Below, in pieces: positions 17,131 through 23,795 of a DNA stretch of 64,000 bases. The notes beneath the pieces are model-generated. The model made no database searches. It was not told the DNA's origin and saw nothing but the letters and a program-made list of their open reading frames with translations. This DNA comes from Maricaulis sp039978735 (lineage in GTDB: Bacteria; Pseudomonadota; Alphaproteobacteria; Caulobacterales; Maricaulaceae). The position numbers were made by a program, and so were the translations under genes. Every line of letters begins with the position of its first letter. Position 1 is the first letter of the stretch. The stretch spans positions 4,636-68,635 of the forward strand of contig NZ_JBDWAS010000058.1 of the NCBI RefSeq assembly GCF_039978735.1. The letters are read 5' to 3'.

Positions 17131-17691
17131 TCAGCTCCAGTCCTGGCTGTAGAGAATGTCGTCGGGTTTCTTGGCGCCGCGCACGAGAGCCGCCGGATCC
17201 GGCGCGATCGCACCGCGGCCCCAGCTCTCATGCAGCGGCATTTCGTGGTTCCACTCCCAGGCGAGGCGGCGATGGGCGATTGCCCAGCGGCCGTCGCGGC
17301 GCTCGAAGCGGTCGATCACGCGCGCCATGGTGAGGCTGTCGAACGGATCGTCGACGCCGGTATCGCGGCGGGAGAAGGTCATGATGTAGCACTCGGTCAG
17401 GGCGCGATCGCCGTCCAGCTCGATCATGATGTTGGTAACGGCGTGGGTCATGCGCGGCGCTTTGGGCAGGACCTTGCGCATCGTGGCCACATACTCCGAA
17501 GCCGGGCCCTTGAACGTGCCGCCATGGTCCTCGATGGCGTCGTCGTGATAGGCGGCCGCAATCAGATCGGCATCGCCCCTATCAGCGCCGCGGCAATAGC
17601 TGACAAGGACCTCGTAGATCGCCTGTTTGTCGAGGAGCGCGCGGAGCTCGCTCATCATCGCAGCGTCGGCATTTGCGGGAGTGTCGGTCAT
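17131..17691 (-). CDS. SnoaL/NTF2-fold protein (type A)
   Basis: A 186-residue single-domain protein of the SnoaL-like (NTF2) fold, the fold of ketosteroid isomerases, dehydratases and dioxygenase small subunits. Recognisable features are the helical start KQAIYEVLVSYCRGADRGD, the YHDDAIEDHG strand and a C-terminal sheet with WNHEMPLHESW. It is clearly paralogous to the protein at 27985-28524 (shared YCRG/YARG-xDR-xDADL and HxDAIE-HG). It overlaps the next upstream gene by four bases. A likely job is isomerisation, dehydration or hydration of a ring intermediate, but no activity can be assigned. Confidence 0.85.
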   Translation of the reverse strand: MTDTPANADAAMMSELRALLDKQAIYEVLVSYCRGADRGDADLIAAAYHDDAIEDHGGTFKGPASEYVATMRKVLPKAPRMTHAVTNIMIELDGDRALTECYIMTFSRRDTGVDDPFDSLTMARVIDRFERRDGRWAIAHRRLAWEWNHEMPLHESWGRGAIAPDPAALVRGAKKPDDILYSQDWS

Positions 17692-18152
17692 GTCGGATTC
17701 CTCGTCTGGCTGGCCGGCGCAAGCGCGGCCGGTCGCGCGGTCAGCGCGGCTGTGAAATCGGGCAAGGGTGTGCCTGCGGCGCTGCGATCGGCGGAGCCGC
17801 GGTCGAAATAGTCGCGCCAGCCGGTGATCAGATCGCCGTCAAATTCGAGAATGCCCATATAGGGAACGACCGCGTGATGACCGTCTGCCGTGTCGAACTC
17901 ATCGACGCCTTCAACGAACAGGGCGTCCTCGGTCTCGGCGATCCTGAAGATGCGCCAGCGCGGATTGCGAACCTTCGCCTTGTAGGCCTCCAGGAATTCC
18001 CGGGCTCCGGTCTTGCCGTGCTTTGGGGGCAGCGAGATCGCGGAATAGTGCCAGACCAGGTCATCACTGAGATGGGCCAGCACGGCGTCGATATCCTGAT
18101 CGCGACACCAGACATTGATGATGGACTGGAGAATCTCGGTCTTGCGGCTCAT
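17688..18152 (-). CDS. Limonene-epoxide-hydrolase-like NTF2-fold protein
   Basis: A 154-residue protein resembling limonene-1,2-epoxide hydrolases: it has the VDEF segment (Asp84) and GWRDYFD (112-117). The arginine that precedes the first aspartate in true hydrolases is Gly82 here, and the region of the water-holding Tyr/Asn pair reads WHY, so the catalytic set is incomplete. It overlaps genes on both sides by four bases and is therefore translationally coupled to them. Related proteins are encoded at 22656 and 23202. Confidence 0.82.
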   Translation of the reverse strand: MSRKTEILQSIINVWCRDQDIDAVLAHLSDDLVWHYSAISLPPKHGKTGAREFLEAYKAKVRNPRWRIFRIAETEDALFVEGVDEFDTADGHHAVVPYMGILEFDGDLITGWRDYFDRGSADRSAAGTPLPDFTAALTARPAALAPASQTRNPT

Positions 18153-19222
18153 TTACGGCCTCCTCCGGCAGCGCCCGGTGCCTGCCAGGCCAGGGTGAGT
18201 GGTGTCTGTGAAACGCCGGGTTCTGCGTCAACCGCGTGGCGAAGCGTGTTGAGGACGGCACCGGCAACGCCGAGCATTTCCGGCGTGGTGCGTTCGGTCC
18301 AGCCGTCCGGCGGTTCCAGGCCGAAGCTCAGCGCAACACTGGGCGTGCCCTCGACCCGGATCGACCACAGGCCCGGCTCGGCCTCGGCCGGGTCCGGCGG
18401 CTCCATGGTCCAGGACACACCGAGTTCGACGCGCACGGCGTCATCGGCCTCCGCCTGCCACAGCCAGTCAATGCGGGCCGCACGTCCAGGTTCGATCCGC
18501 CCCGCGGCGATTTCGAGGGCTTCGCGGGCCGGCCGCAGGCTGTGTCCCTTGACGACGCGGTCAGCGGTCCAGCCCAGCCGTTCTGCTACACAGGCGGTCA
18601 CTTCCTCGAACAGGGCGTTCATCATGCCGGCGGGTGCCCAGTCCGGGGAATTGGGGTCGACGGTGTCGACCTCGGCGCCGAAGCCGATCACGTCGAAGAC
18701 GTATTCCGGGCTCTTGACGGCGCGGCAGTCGACAATCTCGTGAATGGAGACGCGTTTGACATCGCTGCAGACACCGGTTGCCAGGACAGCCAGTTTTTCC
18801 GCGGCAAAACCGGGATTGAGACCGGCGCCCATGAAGGTGGCATTGCCGTCCCGTCCCGCCGCTTCGAACGCGTCCCGGCGGGCCTTGGGCCAATAGTCGG
18901 GATTGGTGCCGCCATTGATGCTGACGACATTCTTGCCGGAACGCAGCAGGCGCTGGATGTCTTCGTCATGGCGCTCGAAAGGTGGATCCAGCCGGGCGGC
19001 ATGGATCACCACATCGGCGTCCAGTTTCAGGATGTCCTCGATATCGCGGGTTGCCGCGACGCCCACCGGGGCCCGGCGCGCGATATCGCCCGCATCGCGG
19101 CCGGCCTTGCGCTCGCCATAGACATAAAGTCCGACAAGTTCGGTCTGGGGGCTGTCGATCACCGCCTGCAGGCAGGTCCGTCCCATGGCGCCCGTCGCCC
19201 ACTGGATCACGCGAAGGGTCAT
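18149..19222 (-). CDS. Dihydrodipicolinate-reductase-like NAD(P)H enzyme
   Basis: A 357-residue protein starting at the ATG at 19222 that overlaps the preceding stop (ATGA). It begins MTLRVIQWATGAMGRTCLQA, a Rossmann nucleotide-binding start, and belongs to the group annotated as dihydrodipicolinate reductase-like or native amine dehydrogenase-like proteins, often found in steroid and aromatic catabolic clusters. The second half has an alpha/beta domain with GAGLNPGF and VDCRAVKSPEYVFDVIGFG. The true reaction in this pathway is unknown; an NAD(P)-linked oxidoreduction is expected. Confidence 0.82.
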   Translation of the reverse strand: MTLRVIQWATGAMGRTCLQAVIDSPQTELVGLYVYGERKAGRDAGDIARRAPVGVAATRDIEDILKLDADVVIHAARLDPPFERHDEDIQRLLRSGKNVVSINGGTNPDYWPKARRDAFEAAGRDGNATFMGAGLNPGFAAEKLAVLATGVCSDVKRVSIHEIVDCRAVKSPEYVFDVIGFGAEVDTVDPNSPDWAPAGMMNALFEEVTACVAERLGWTADRVVKGHSLRPAREALEIAAGRIEPGRAARIDWLWQAEADDAVRVELGVSWTMEPPDPAEAEPGLWSIRVEGTPSVALSFGLEPPDGWTERTTPEMLGVAGAVLNTLRHAVDAEPGVSQTPLTLAWQAPGAAGGGRK

Positions 19223-20142
19223 GTGCCGGTCTCCGAATTGTGGCGCGCCATGGTCTTGTAGAGGTCGGCGAAGGCCGGTTCCGCACCGGGGAAACCGCGT
19301 GCGGTTTCCAGGCCGGACTGGGTCTCGGCAAAGGCGTCGAACGCGTCGAGCGCCTGTGGCATCGGCCCGCCTTCGGTCTCGACGATCCTGACCTTGCGCA
19401 GCCAGCCAGCCCCGCCAAGCCAGATCTCGCCCGTGCGGGTGAGGGCCGGCGAGACCAGCCAGGCCGCTGCGGGGGCGATATGCTCGGGCAGAAGCCGCGG
19501 GTCGATCTCGTCCGGCCGGCTCACATCCGCCGTCATCTGGGTGGCCGCATAGGGGCACAGCACGTTCACAAGAATGCCCGGCTTGCGCCATTCGTCGGCC
19601 AGGGTCAGCGCGAAGGCATTCATGGCGCCCTTGGAGGCGGCATAGGCCGCCCGGCCGCGCACGCCATAGAGCCCGGCCGAGGACGAGATCATCAGCACGC
19701 GCGCAGCAGACGACGCCTCGAGGGCCGGTTGGCATGCGGCGAGGATGTCAGCCGTGGCAAAGAGGTTGGTGTCCATCACAGCGCGGATCGTCGCCGGACC
19801 CTCGGGCGAGAACCTGGCGGCCGGTCCGGTGATGCCCGCATTGCAGACGATGATGTCCAGCTGCCCGAACGCATCGAGCGCCGCCTTGGCGAGGCGTTCG
19901 CCGGCCTGGGGATCGGTGATGTCGGAGTGTTCGGCGACGGCCTCGCCGCCGGCATCGCGGATCTCCGCTGCGACGGCTGCGGCTTCGTCGGCGCGGCCCG
20001 GCTTGAGGCGGTTGTTGACGACGATGCGGGCGCCCTGGCGGGCGAGCTCGCGGGCGAATGCCGCCCCCAGCCCCTTGCCGGCGCCGGTGACGATTGCGAC
20101 CCGGCCTTCCAGCGGCCGTTGGGAGGGATTTGAAGCTTGCAT
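19219..20142 (-). CDS. SDR, multifunctional-enzyme-2-like hydroxyacyl dehydrogenase
   Basis: The ATG at 20142 gives 307 residues; a TTG two codons earlier is possible. The cofactor motif is TGAGKGLG, followed by VCNAG and YAASK. At about 300 residues it is longer than a minimal SDR and resembles the dehydrogenase unit of peroxisomal multifunctional enzyme 2, which acts on 3-hydroxyacyl-CoA esters. A beta-oxidation-like step would fit with the thiolases in the cluster. It is the first gene of the five-gene operon; a perfect inverted repeat and a 20-base GCAAG-type element lie immediately upstream. Confidence 0.85.
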   Translation of the reverse strand: MQASNPSQRPLEGRVAIVTGAGKGLGAAFARELARQGARIVVNNRLKPGRADEAAAVAAEIRDAGGEAVAEHSDITDPQAGERLAKAALDAFGQLDIIVCNAGITGPAARFSPEGPATIRAVMDTNLFATADILAACQPALEASSAARVLMISSSAGLYGVRGRAAYAASKGAMNAFALTLADEWRKPGILVNVLCPYAATQMTADVSRPDEIDPRLLPEHIAPAAAWLVSPALTRTGEIWLGGAGWLRKVRIVETEGGPMPQALDAFDAFAETQSGLETARGFPGAEPAFADLYKTMARHNSETGT

Positions 20143-20148
20143 AAACAA

Positions 20149-20172
20149 ACTATAAAACGATGGTTTTATAGT
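20149..20172. promoter_or_regulatory. Perfect inverted repeat, operator of the SDR operon
   Basis: ACTATAAAAC-GATG-GTTTTATAGT, two perfect 10-base arms, ends seven bases before the ATG at 20142. Its AT-rich arms contrast with the surrounding DNA. It may be a repressor site or a hairpin that hides the ribosome-binding region. Confidence 0.55.
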
Positions 20173-20181
20173 GCAAGCCAG
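20162..20181 (-). promoter_or_regulatory. 20-base GCAAG-type element, SDR operon
   Basis: On the coding strand this reads CTGGCTTGCACTATAAAACC. It matches the element before the gene at 23144 at 17 of 20 bases and overlaps one arm of the inverted repeat at 20149-20172. Confidence 0.5.
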
Positions 20182-20205
20182 TTTCGGCGCGGCGACCGAT
20201 TTTGG

Positions 20206-21171
20206 TCAGGCGCTGCCGGTGATGTCCGGGGCGCGGCCCGGGCCCTCGGCGATCTCGAAAGTCACCTCTTCCGGCGCCACAGGCTCGCGGCAGTGCGAGC
20301 AGACGACGACCGGGGTCAGTTCATGGCCGCAGGGCTTGTGCGTCAGCAGCAGCGGCGGGCCCTCCGGAGAGACGTAATAGGTGTCGCCCCATTGCAGCAG
20401 CATCAGCAGGATCGGGTAGTAGTCGATCGCCTTTTCCGTCAGCCGGTACTCATAGCGGTTGGGCCGCGTGGAATAGGGGTGCATCTCCAGCATGCCGATC
20501 TGGCAGAGCCAGTTGAGGCGCTCGGACAGGATATTGGTGGCGATCGCGGTGTCTTCGCAGATTTCGTCGAACTTGCGCAGGCCGGTGAAGATCGACCGCA
20601 GGACCAGGCTTGCCCAGCGGTCGCCGGTGATCTGGGCGACATGGTCCAGCAGGATGGAGGCGGCCTCGCGGTTCGTCGCCGTGTCGCGGTGGCGGCGCCG
20701 GCGCGAATAGGTCGGTGTCATCCAGCCCAGGCCCGGGCCTTCACTCCAGGCCATCTCGCGCGCATGGATCTCGCCGCCGCAATCGCCGCACGCGGGTACG
20801 GGCTCGAACTCGTGGCCGCAGCCTGTGTGGCGCAGGGTGATCGAGATCTTGCCCTCGCTGGGGCCCCAACGGCGCTCCCAGCGCAGCATCATCAGTGCGG
20901 TCCAGTAAAGCCCGCGGCCCTTCTCGGTCAGCCGGTACTCGAACCGTTTGGGCGAGGTGCTGTAGGGGGTCTTTTCCAGTACGCCGGCCGCCATGAGGCG
21001 CTTCAGGCGGTCGGACAGGAGCGGCTTGAGCAGGCCGGTCCGGTTGCGCAGCTCCTCGAACCGGCGCGCGCCGAGCCAGTTTGCTTCCAGGATCAGCAGG
21101 ATCGAGGTGTCGCCGACGACTTCGAGGGCGCGCCAGATCGAGCAGGTACGAATGAATTTGCGGTCGGACAT
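20206..21171 (-). CDS. Duplicated HxlR-type regulator with two zinc knuckles
   Basis: A 321-residue regulator, more than twice the usual 110-130 residues of HxlR proteins. Two winged-helix HxlR domains are visible: residues about 10-100 (RFEELRNRTGLLKPLLSDRL, then YSTSPKRFEYRLTEKG) and about 175-262 (KFDEICEDTAIATNILSERL, then YSTRPNRYEYRLTEKA). Each is followed by a likely metal knuckle, CGH...CGDC (Cys118, His120, Cys128, Cys131) and CGH...CSHC (Cys281, His283, Cys291, Cys294). HxlR proteins normally bind DNA as dimers, so this chain could act as a built-in dimer. It lies just upstream of the SDR operon, on the same strand, in the middle of the catabolic block. Confidence 0.9.
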   Translation of the reverse strand: MSDRKFIRTCSIWRALEVVGDTSILLILEANWLGARRFEELRNRTGLLKPLLSDRLKRLMAAGVLEKTPYSTSPKRFEYRLTEKGRGLYWTALMMLRWERRWGPSEGKISITLRHTGCGHEFEPVPACGDCGGEIHAREMAWSEGPGLGWMTPTYSRRRRHRDTATNREAASILLDHVAQITGDRWASLVLRSIFTGLRKFDEICEDTAIATNILSERLNWLCQIGMLEMHPYSTRPNRYEYRLTEKAIDYYPILLMLLQWGDTYYVSPEGPPLLLTHKPCGHELTPVVVCSHCREPVAPEEVTFEIAEGPGRAPDITGSA

Positions 21172-21315
21172 GTCGTGAGGCGCGATGGGTTCCTGTTGAT
21201 CTGATGCGGAGCCCGAATCCGCGCTCCGCTTGCGCAGTGATACCTGTTAAGCGCCATGGCCCGTCATCGCAAGGCTGCCGGCCGGTCTGCGACAATCAGA
21301 CCGGCCGCACAGGCC

Positions 21316-22659
21316 TCAGACGTCGACCTCCCGCCGGGCATAGCCGGCCGACAGGAAGAAGAGGCCGGTGGCAATCGCAAAGCCGATTGGCGACACGATC
21401 GCGATGGCGTAACGCACCCCCTCGTCGAACGGGAAGAAGGTGTCGCCCACCAGCGCGGTGGCGGTCGGTCCGGCGCCCAGCCCGACCAGGTTCACCACGA
21501 AGAGGTAGATCGCCGACAGGGTGGCCCGCATCCGGTTGGGTGTGAGCTGCTGAAGCGCGCTCGCGGCGGCGCCGATGGGCACGGCTGCTGCCGAGAAGAA
21601 GACCACGAAGGCAACGGCCGACAGCGCGGGCGATCCGGCGAGCGGGAAGATCACGGCAAACACGGTCCCCGCAAGGCCCGCAAAGCCGCAGAAGGCAAGG
21701 CGCCCCGCTGCCGTCCCGCCGCCGAAACGGTCTGTCGCCCAGCCGCCGCCCACCAGGCCGATCAGTCCGCCGATGATCAGCGCGCCGCCGGCGAGGTGGC
21801 CGGCTGACGCCAGGTCCATGCCGTGCACGCGGATCAGGAAGACCGGGAACCAGGAGACCGCGGCGAACACGGCGAAATTGACCATGCCGACCGCGAAGCA
21901 CAGGCCCAGAACGGCACCCGCGCGTTTGCGGATAAAGCTCATCACCTCGCGCATCGGCACCGCTTCGCGCACAGTCCCGGCGGCGACGCCGTGACGGGGC
22001 GGCTCGGGCAGGATCATGAACAGGCCCGCAATCAGCAGGCCGGGCATCCCGACGATGATGAAGGTTGCCTGCCAGGCGCTGAGTTCGCCGAACAGGGGCA
22101 GGGAAATCGACCCCGCATTGGCAACCATCTCGATCACGACGGCGCCGATCAGGAAGGCCAGGCCCGCGCCGACGGCCGACCCCAGACCGTAAACGCCCAT
22201 GGCAAGGCCGAGGCGTTTCTGCGGAAAGGAATCCGAGATGATCGAATAGGCGGCCGGCGACAGGGTCGCTTCGCCGACGCCCACGCCCATGCGTGCCAGG
22301 AAGAGCTGCCAGTAGTGTACGGCCAGACCGCAGGACGCGGTCATCACGCTCCACAGCGCCACACCGGCAGCAACGATGGGCAGGCGCGTCGAGCGGTCGA
22401 TCAGCCGGCCCAGCGGCAGGCCCATCACGGTGTAGAAGATCGCAAAGGCGAAACCCTGCAGCAGGCTGACCTGCGTGTCCGTCAGGTCGAGGTCGGCCTT
22501 GAGGGGCTCGACCAGAAGACCGATGATCATCCGGTCGATGAAGGAGAAGATGTAGGCGATGAAGAGAACGGCCACCATCGCCCAGGCCACGGCCGGCGCG
22601 GGGTAACCGTCCTCGCTGGCGGCGGCCCCGCCCGGGCCGCCGGCCGTTGCGTCACTCAC
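21316..22659 (-). CDS. MFS transporter, spinster-like
   Basis: A 447-residue integral membrane protein with about 12 transmembrane helices. The first loop holds FIDRMIIGLLVEPLKADLDL and the helix 2-3 loop has GRLIDRSTRLPIV, both typical of the spinster-like group of the major facilitator superfamily common in sphingomonad catabolic clusters. It overlaps the secreted NTF2-fold gene by four bases (ATGA), so the two are translated together. It probably moves the cluster's substrate or an intermediate across the inner membrane. Confidence 0.9.
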   Translation of the reverse strand: MSDATAGGPGGAAASEDGYPAPAVAWAMVAVLFIAYIFSFIDRMIIGLLVEPLKADLDLTDTQVSLLQGFAFAIFYTVMGLPLGRLIDRSTRLPIVAAGVALWSVMTASCGLAVHYWQLFLARMGVGVGEATLSPAAYSIISDSFPQKRLGLAMGVYGLGSAVGAGLAFLIGAVVIEMVANAGSISLPLFGELSAWQATFIIVGMPGLLIAGLFMILPEPPRHGVAAGTVREAVPMREVMSFIRKRAGAVLGLCFAVGMVNFAVFAAVSWFPVFLIRVHGMDLASAGHLAGGALIIGGLIGLVGGGWATDRFGGGTAAGRLAFCGFAGLAGTVFAVIFPLAGSPALSAVAFVVFFSAAAVPIGAAASALQQLTPNRMRATLSAIYLFVVNLVGLGAGPTATALVGDTFFPFDEGVRYAIAIVSPIGFAIATGLFFLSAGYARREVDV

Positions 22660-23144
22660 CGGGCTTCTGCGTCGAAGTCGGTGTGAATGCCCATGGCTTC
22701 GAGAAGCTCGGCGCGGTCATAATATTCCCGCCACTCCTGGATGGAGCCGTCATCATTGATCTCGATGACGCCGACCACCGGTACGGCGCCCGCATGACCG
22801 TTATAGACGAACTCGTCGACCCGCTCGATGAAGACGACGTCGCCGACCTGGCCGATATTCCGGACATTCAGCGTGATCTCCTCGATGCCGGCGCCGATAT
22901 GGCCGATGCGGGCTGCGAGGGCTTCATGGCCCACGATCGGGTCGACCATCATCGAATGCAGCGAACCGTCCTCGGCAAACATCGAGACGACGCGGTCCCA
23001 GTCCTGCGTGTTCCAGGCATCGACCATGTCCAGAACGACCTGGACCTTCGGATTGTCAGAGGTCTGCTGCGTGCCGGTGTCGGCAAGCGCGGCCCCGGCA
23101 GGCATAGCTACGCTCAGCGCGAGAGCGACGACAAGATTACGCAT
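22656..23144 (-). CDS. Exported limonene-epoxide-hydrolase-like NTF2-fold protein
   Basis: A 162-residue protein with a signal peptide (residues 1-21, ending ALA) and one NTF2-fold domain. It keeps the Arg-x-Asp of limonene-epoxide hydrolases (Arg108, Asp110 in IERVDEF) and has EWREYYD where the family has WRDYFD, so Glu140 replaces the usual aspartate. The Tyr-x-Asn pair is not evident. The periplasmic location is unusual for this fold. It is translationally coupled to the MFS gene and has its own promoter and 20-base element. Function unknown; a binding or hydrating role on an imported substrate is possible. Confidence 0.82.
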   Translation of the reverse strand: MRNLVVALALSVAMPAGAALADTGTQQTSDNPKVQVVLDMVDAWNTQDWDRVVSMFAEDGSLHSMMVDPIVGHEALAARIGHIGAGIEEITLNVRNIGQVGDVVFIERVDEFVYNGHAGAVPVVGVIEINDDGSIQEWREYYDRAELLEAMGIHTDFDAEAR

Positions 23145-23158
23145 GAATTCCTCCCATA

Positions 23159-23178
23159 GGTTTTATTGTGCAAGTCAT
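23159..23178 (-). promoter_or_regulatory. 20-base GCAAGT element before exported NTF2-fold gene
   Basis: Coding-strand sequence ATGACTTGCACAATAAAACC, ending 14 bases before the ATG at 23144. It overlaps the last bases of the predicted -10 element and covers the expected transcription start. Confidence 0.5.
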
Positions 23179-23205
23179 AAGAGCGGGAGAAATCCGGTGC
23201 GTCAA
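23177..23205 (-). promoter_or_regulatory. Promoter of exported NTF2-fold / MFS operon
   Basis: On the - strand TTGACGC (23205-23199) is followed after 14 bases by GCTCTTAT (23184-23177), a good fit to the Caulobacter housekeeping consensus TTGACGS-N10-14-GCTANAWC. The -35 overlaps the stop codon of the upstream gene. Confidence 0.5.
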
Positions 23206-23630
23206 GCAGAACCGGATTCGCCAGCCAGCAGAGGCTCGACCCAGGCCGGCACAGGCTCGCCTGCGCGCGCCGCAGCAATCGCGGCGCTGTCGACATAATC
23301 CCGCCAGCGCCAGATGCGGCCGTCGCGGAACTCGAAAACGCCGGCATAGGGGGTGCGGATGCGCACGCCCTCGGCATTCACATAATCATCGACGCCCTCG
23401 ACCATCAGCAGGTCGCCGGTTTCGCTGTGCCGGGTGATCGACCAGGCGATCTCCGTCTGACCAGCACCGAATTTTTCGAGAAAGCGGCGGATGGCGTCGC
23501 GGCCCTCCAGCGGGCGGGAGCCGACATGATAGTGGTAGACAACATCCTCGCAGACAGCGTCCAGCACGGTTTCGATGTCGCCGCGCTTCCAGGCTTCGAT
23601 GATGCGATGAACGGTGTCGATATGCGCCAT
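23202..23630 (-). CDS. Limonene-epoxide-hydrolase-like NTF2-fold protein
   Basis: A 142-residue cytoplasmic protein of the same family as those at 17688 and 22656: VEGVDDY (Asp81) and RWRDYVD (109-114) are recognisable, but glycine stands where the catalytic arginine is expected, and the Tyr/Asn site reads YHY. It is separated from the exported paralogue by 57 bases with a separate promoter, so it may be transcribed alone. A substrate-binding, isomerase or cyclase role is as likely as epoxide hydrolysis. Confidence 0.82.
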   Translation of the reverse strand: MAHIDTVHRIIEAWKRGDIETVLDAVCEDVVYHYHVGSRPLEGRDAIRRFLEKFGAGQTEIAWSITRHSETGDLLMVEGVDDYVNAEGVRIRTPYAGVFEFRDGRIWRWRDYVDSAAIAAARAGEPVPAWVEPLLAGESGSA

Positions 23631-23674
23631 TGCGCCGCCCTTCGGTGAGTTGCGAGCGCAGCCTAGTCATTTCA

Positions 23675-23694
23675 GGTAACGTAATGCAAGTCAT
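23675..23694 (-). promoter_or_regulatory. 20-base GCAAGT element before NTF2-fold gene
   Basis: Coding-strand sequence ATGACTTGCATTACGTTACC, 44 bases before the ATG at 23630. The first ten bases match the element at 23159-23178 exactly. Confidence 0.5.
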
Positions 23695-23731
23695 ATCGCG
23701 TGGCGGGTTTTCGGGTTGGTCCGTTCATCGA

Positions 23732-23759
23732 TTGACAGTCCCGCGAAGAGCGCTCTAAC
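23732..23759 (+). promoter_or_regulatory. Promoter of acyl-CoA ligase operon
   Basis: TTGACAG (23732-23738), 13 bases, GCTCTAAC (23752-23759): close to the Caulobacter-type consensus. Transcription should start near 23766, within the 20-base element that follows. Confidence 0.5.
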
Positions 23760-23764
23760 GTGAC

Positions 23765-23784
23765 ATGAATTGCATAATAATACC
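23765..23784 (+). promoter_or_regulatory. 20-base element before acyl-CoA ligase
   Basis: ATGAATTGCATAATAATACC, a divergent member of the element family (AATTGCA for ACTTGCA), ending 11 bases before the ATG at 23796. Confidence 0.4.
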
Positions 23785-23795
23785 TGGATGTCGTC

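Noticed and set aside
19223..19735. Long upstream extension of the amine-dehydrogenase-like gene
   Set aside because: It overlaps the SDR gene in another frame. The ATG at 19222 begins the Rossmann fold and overlaps the SDR stop as ATGA.
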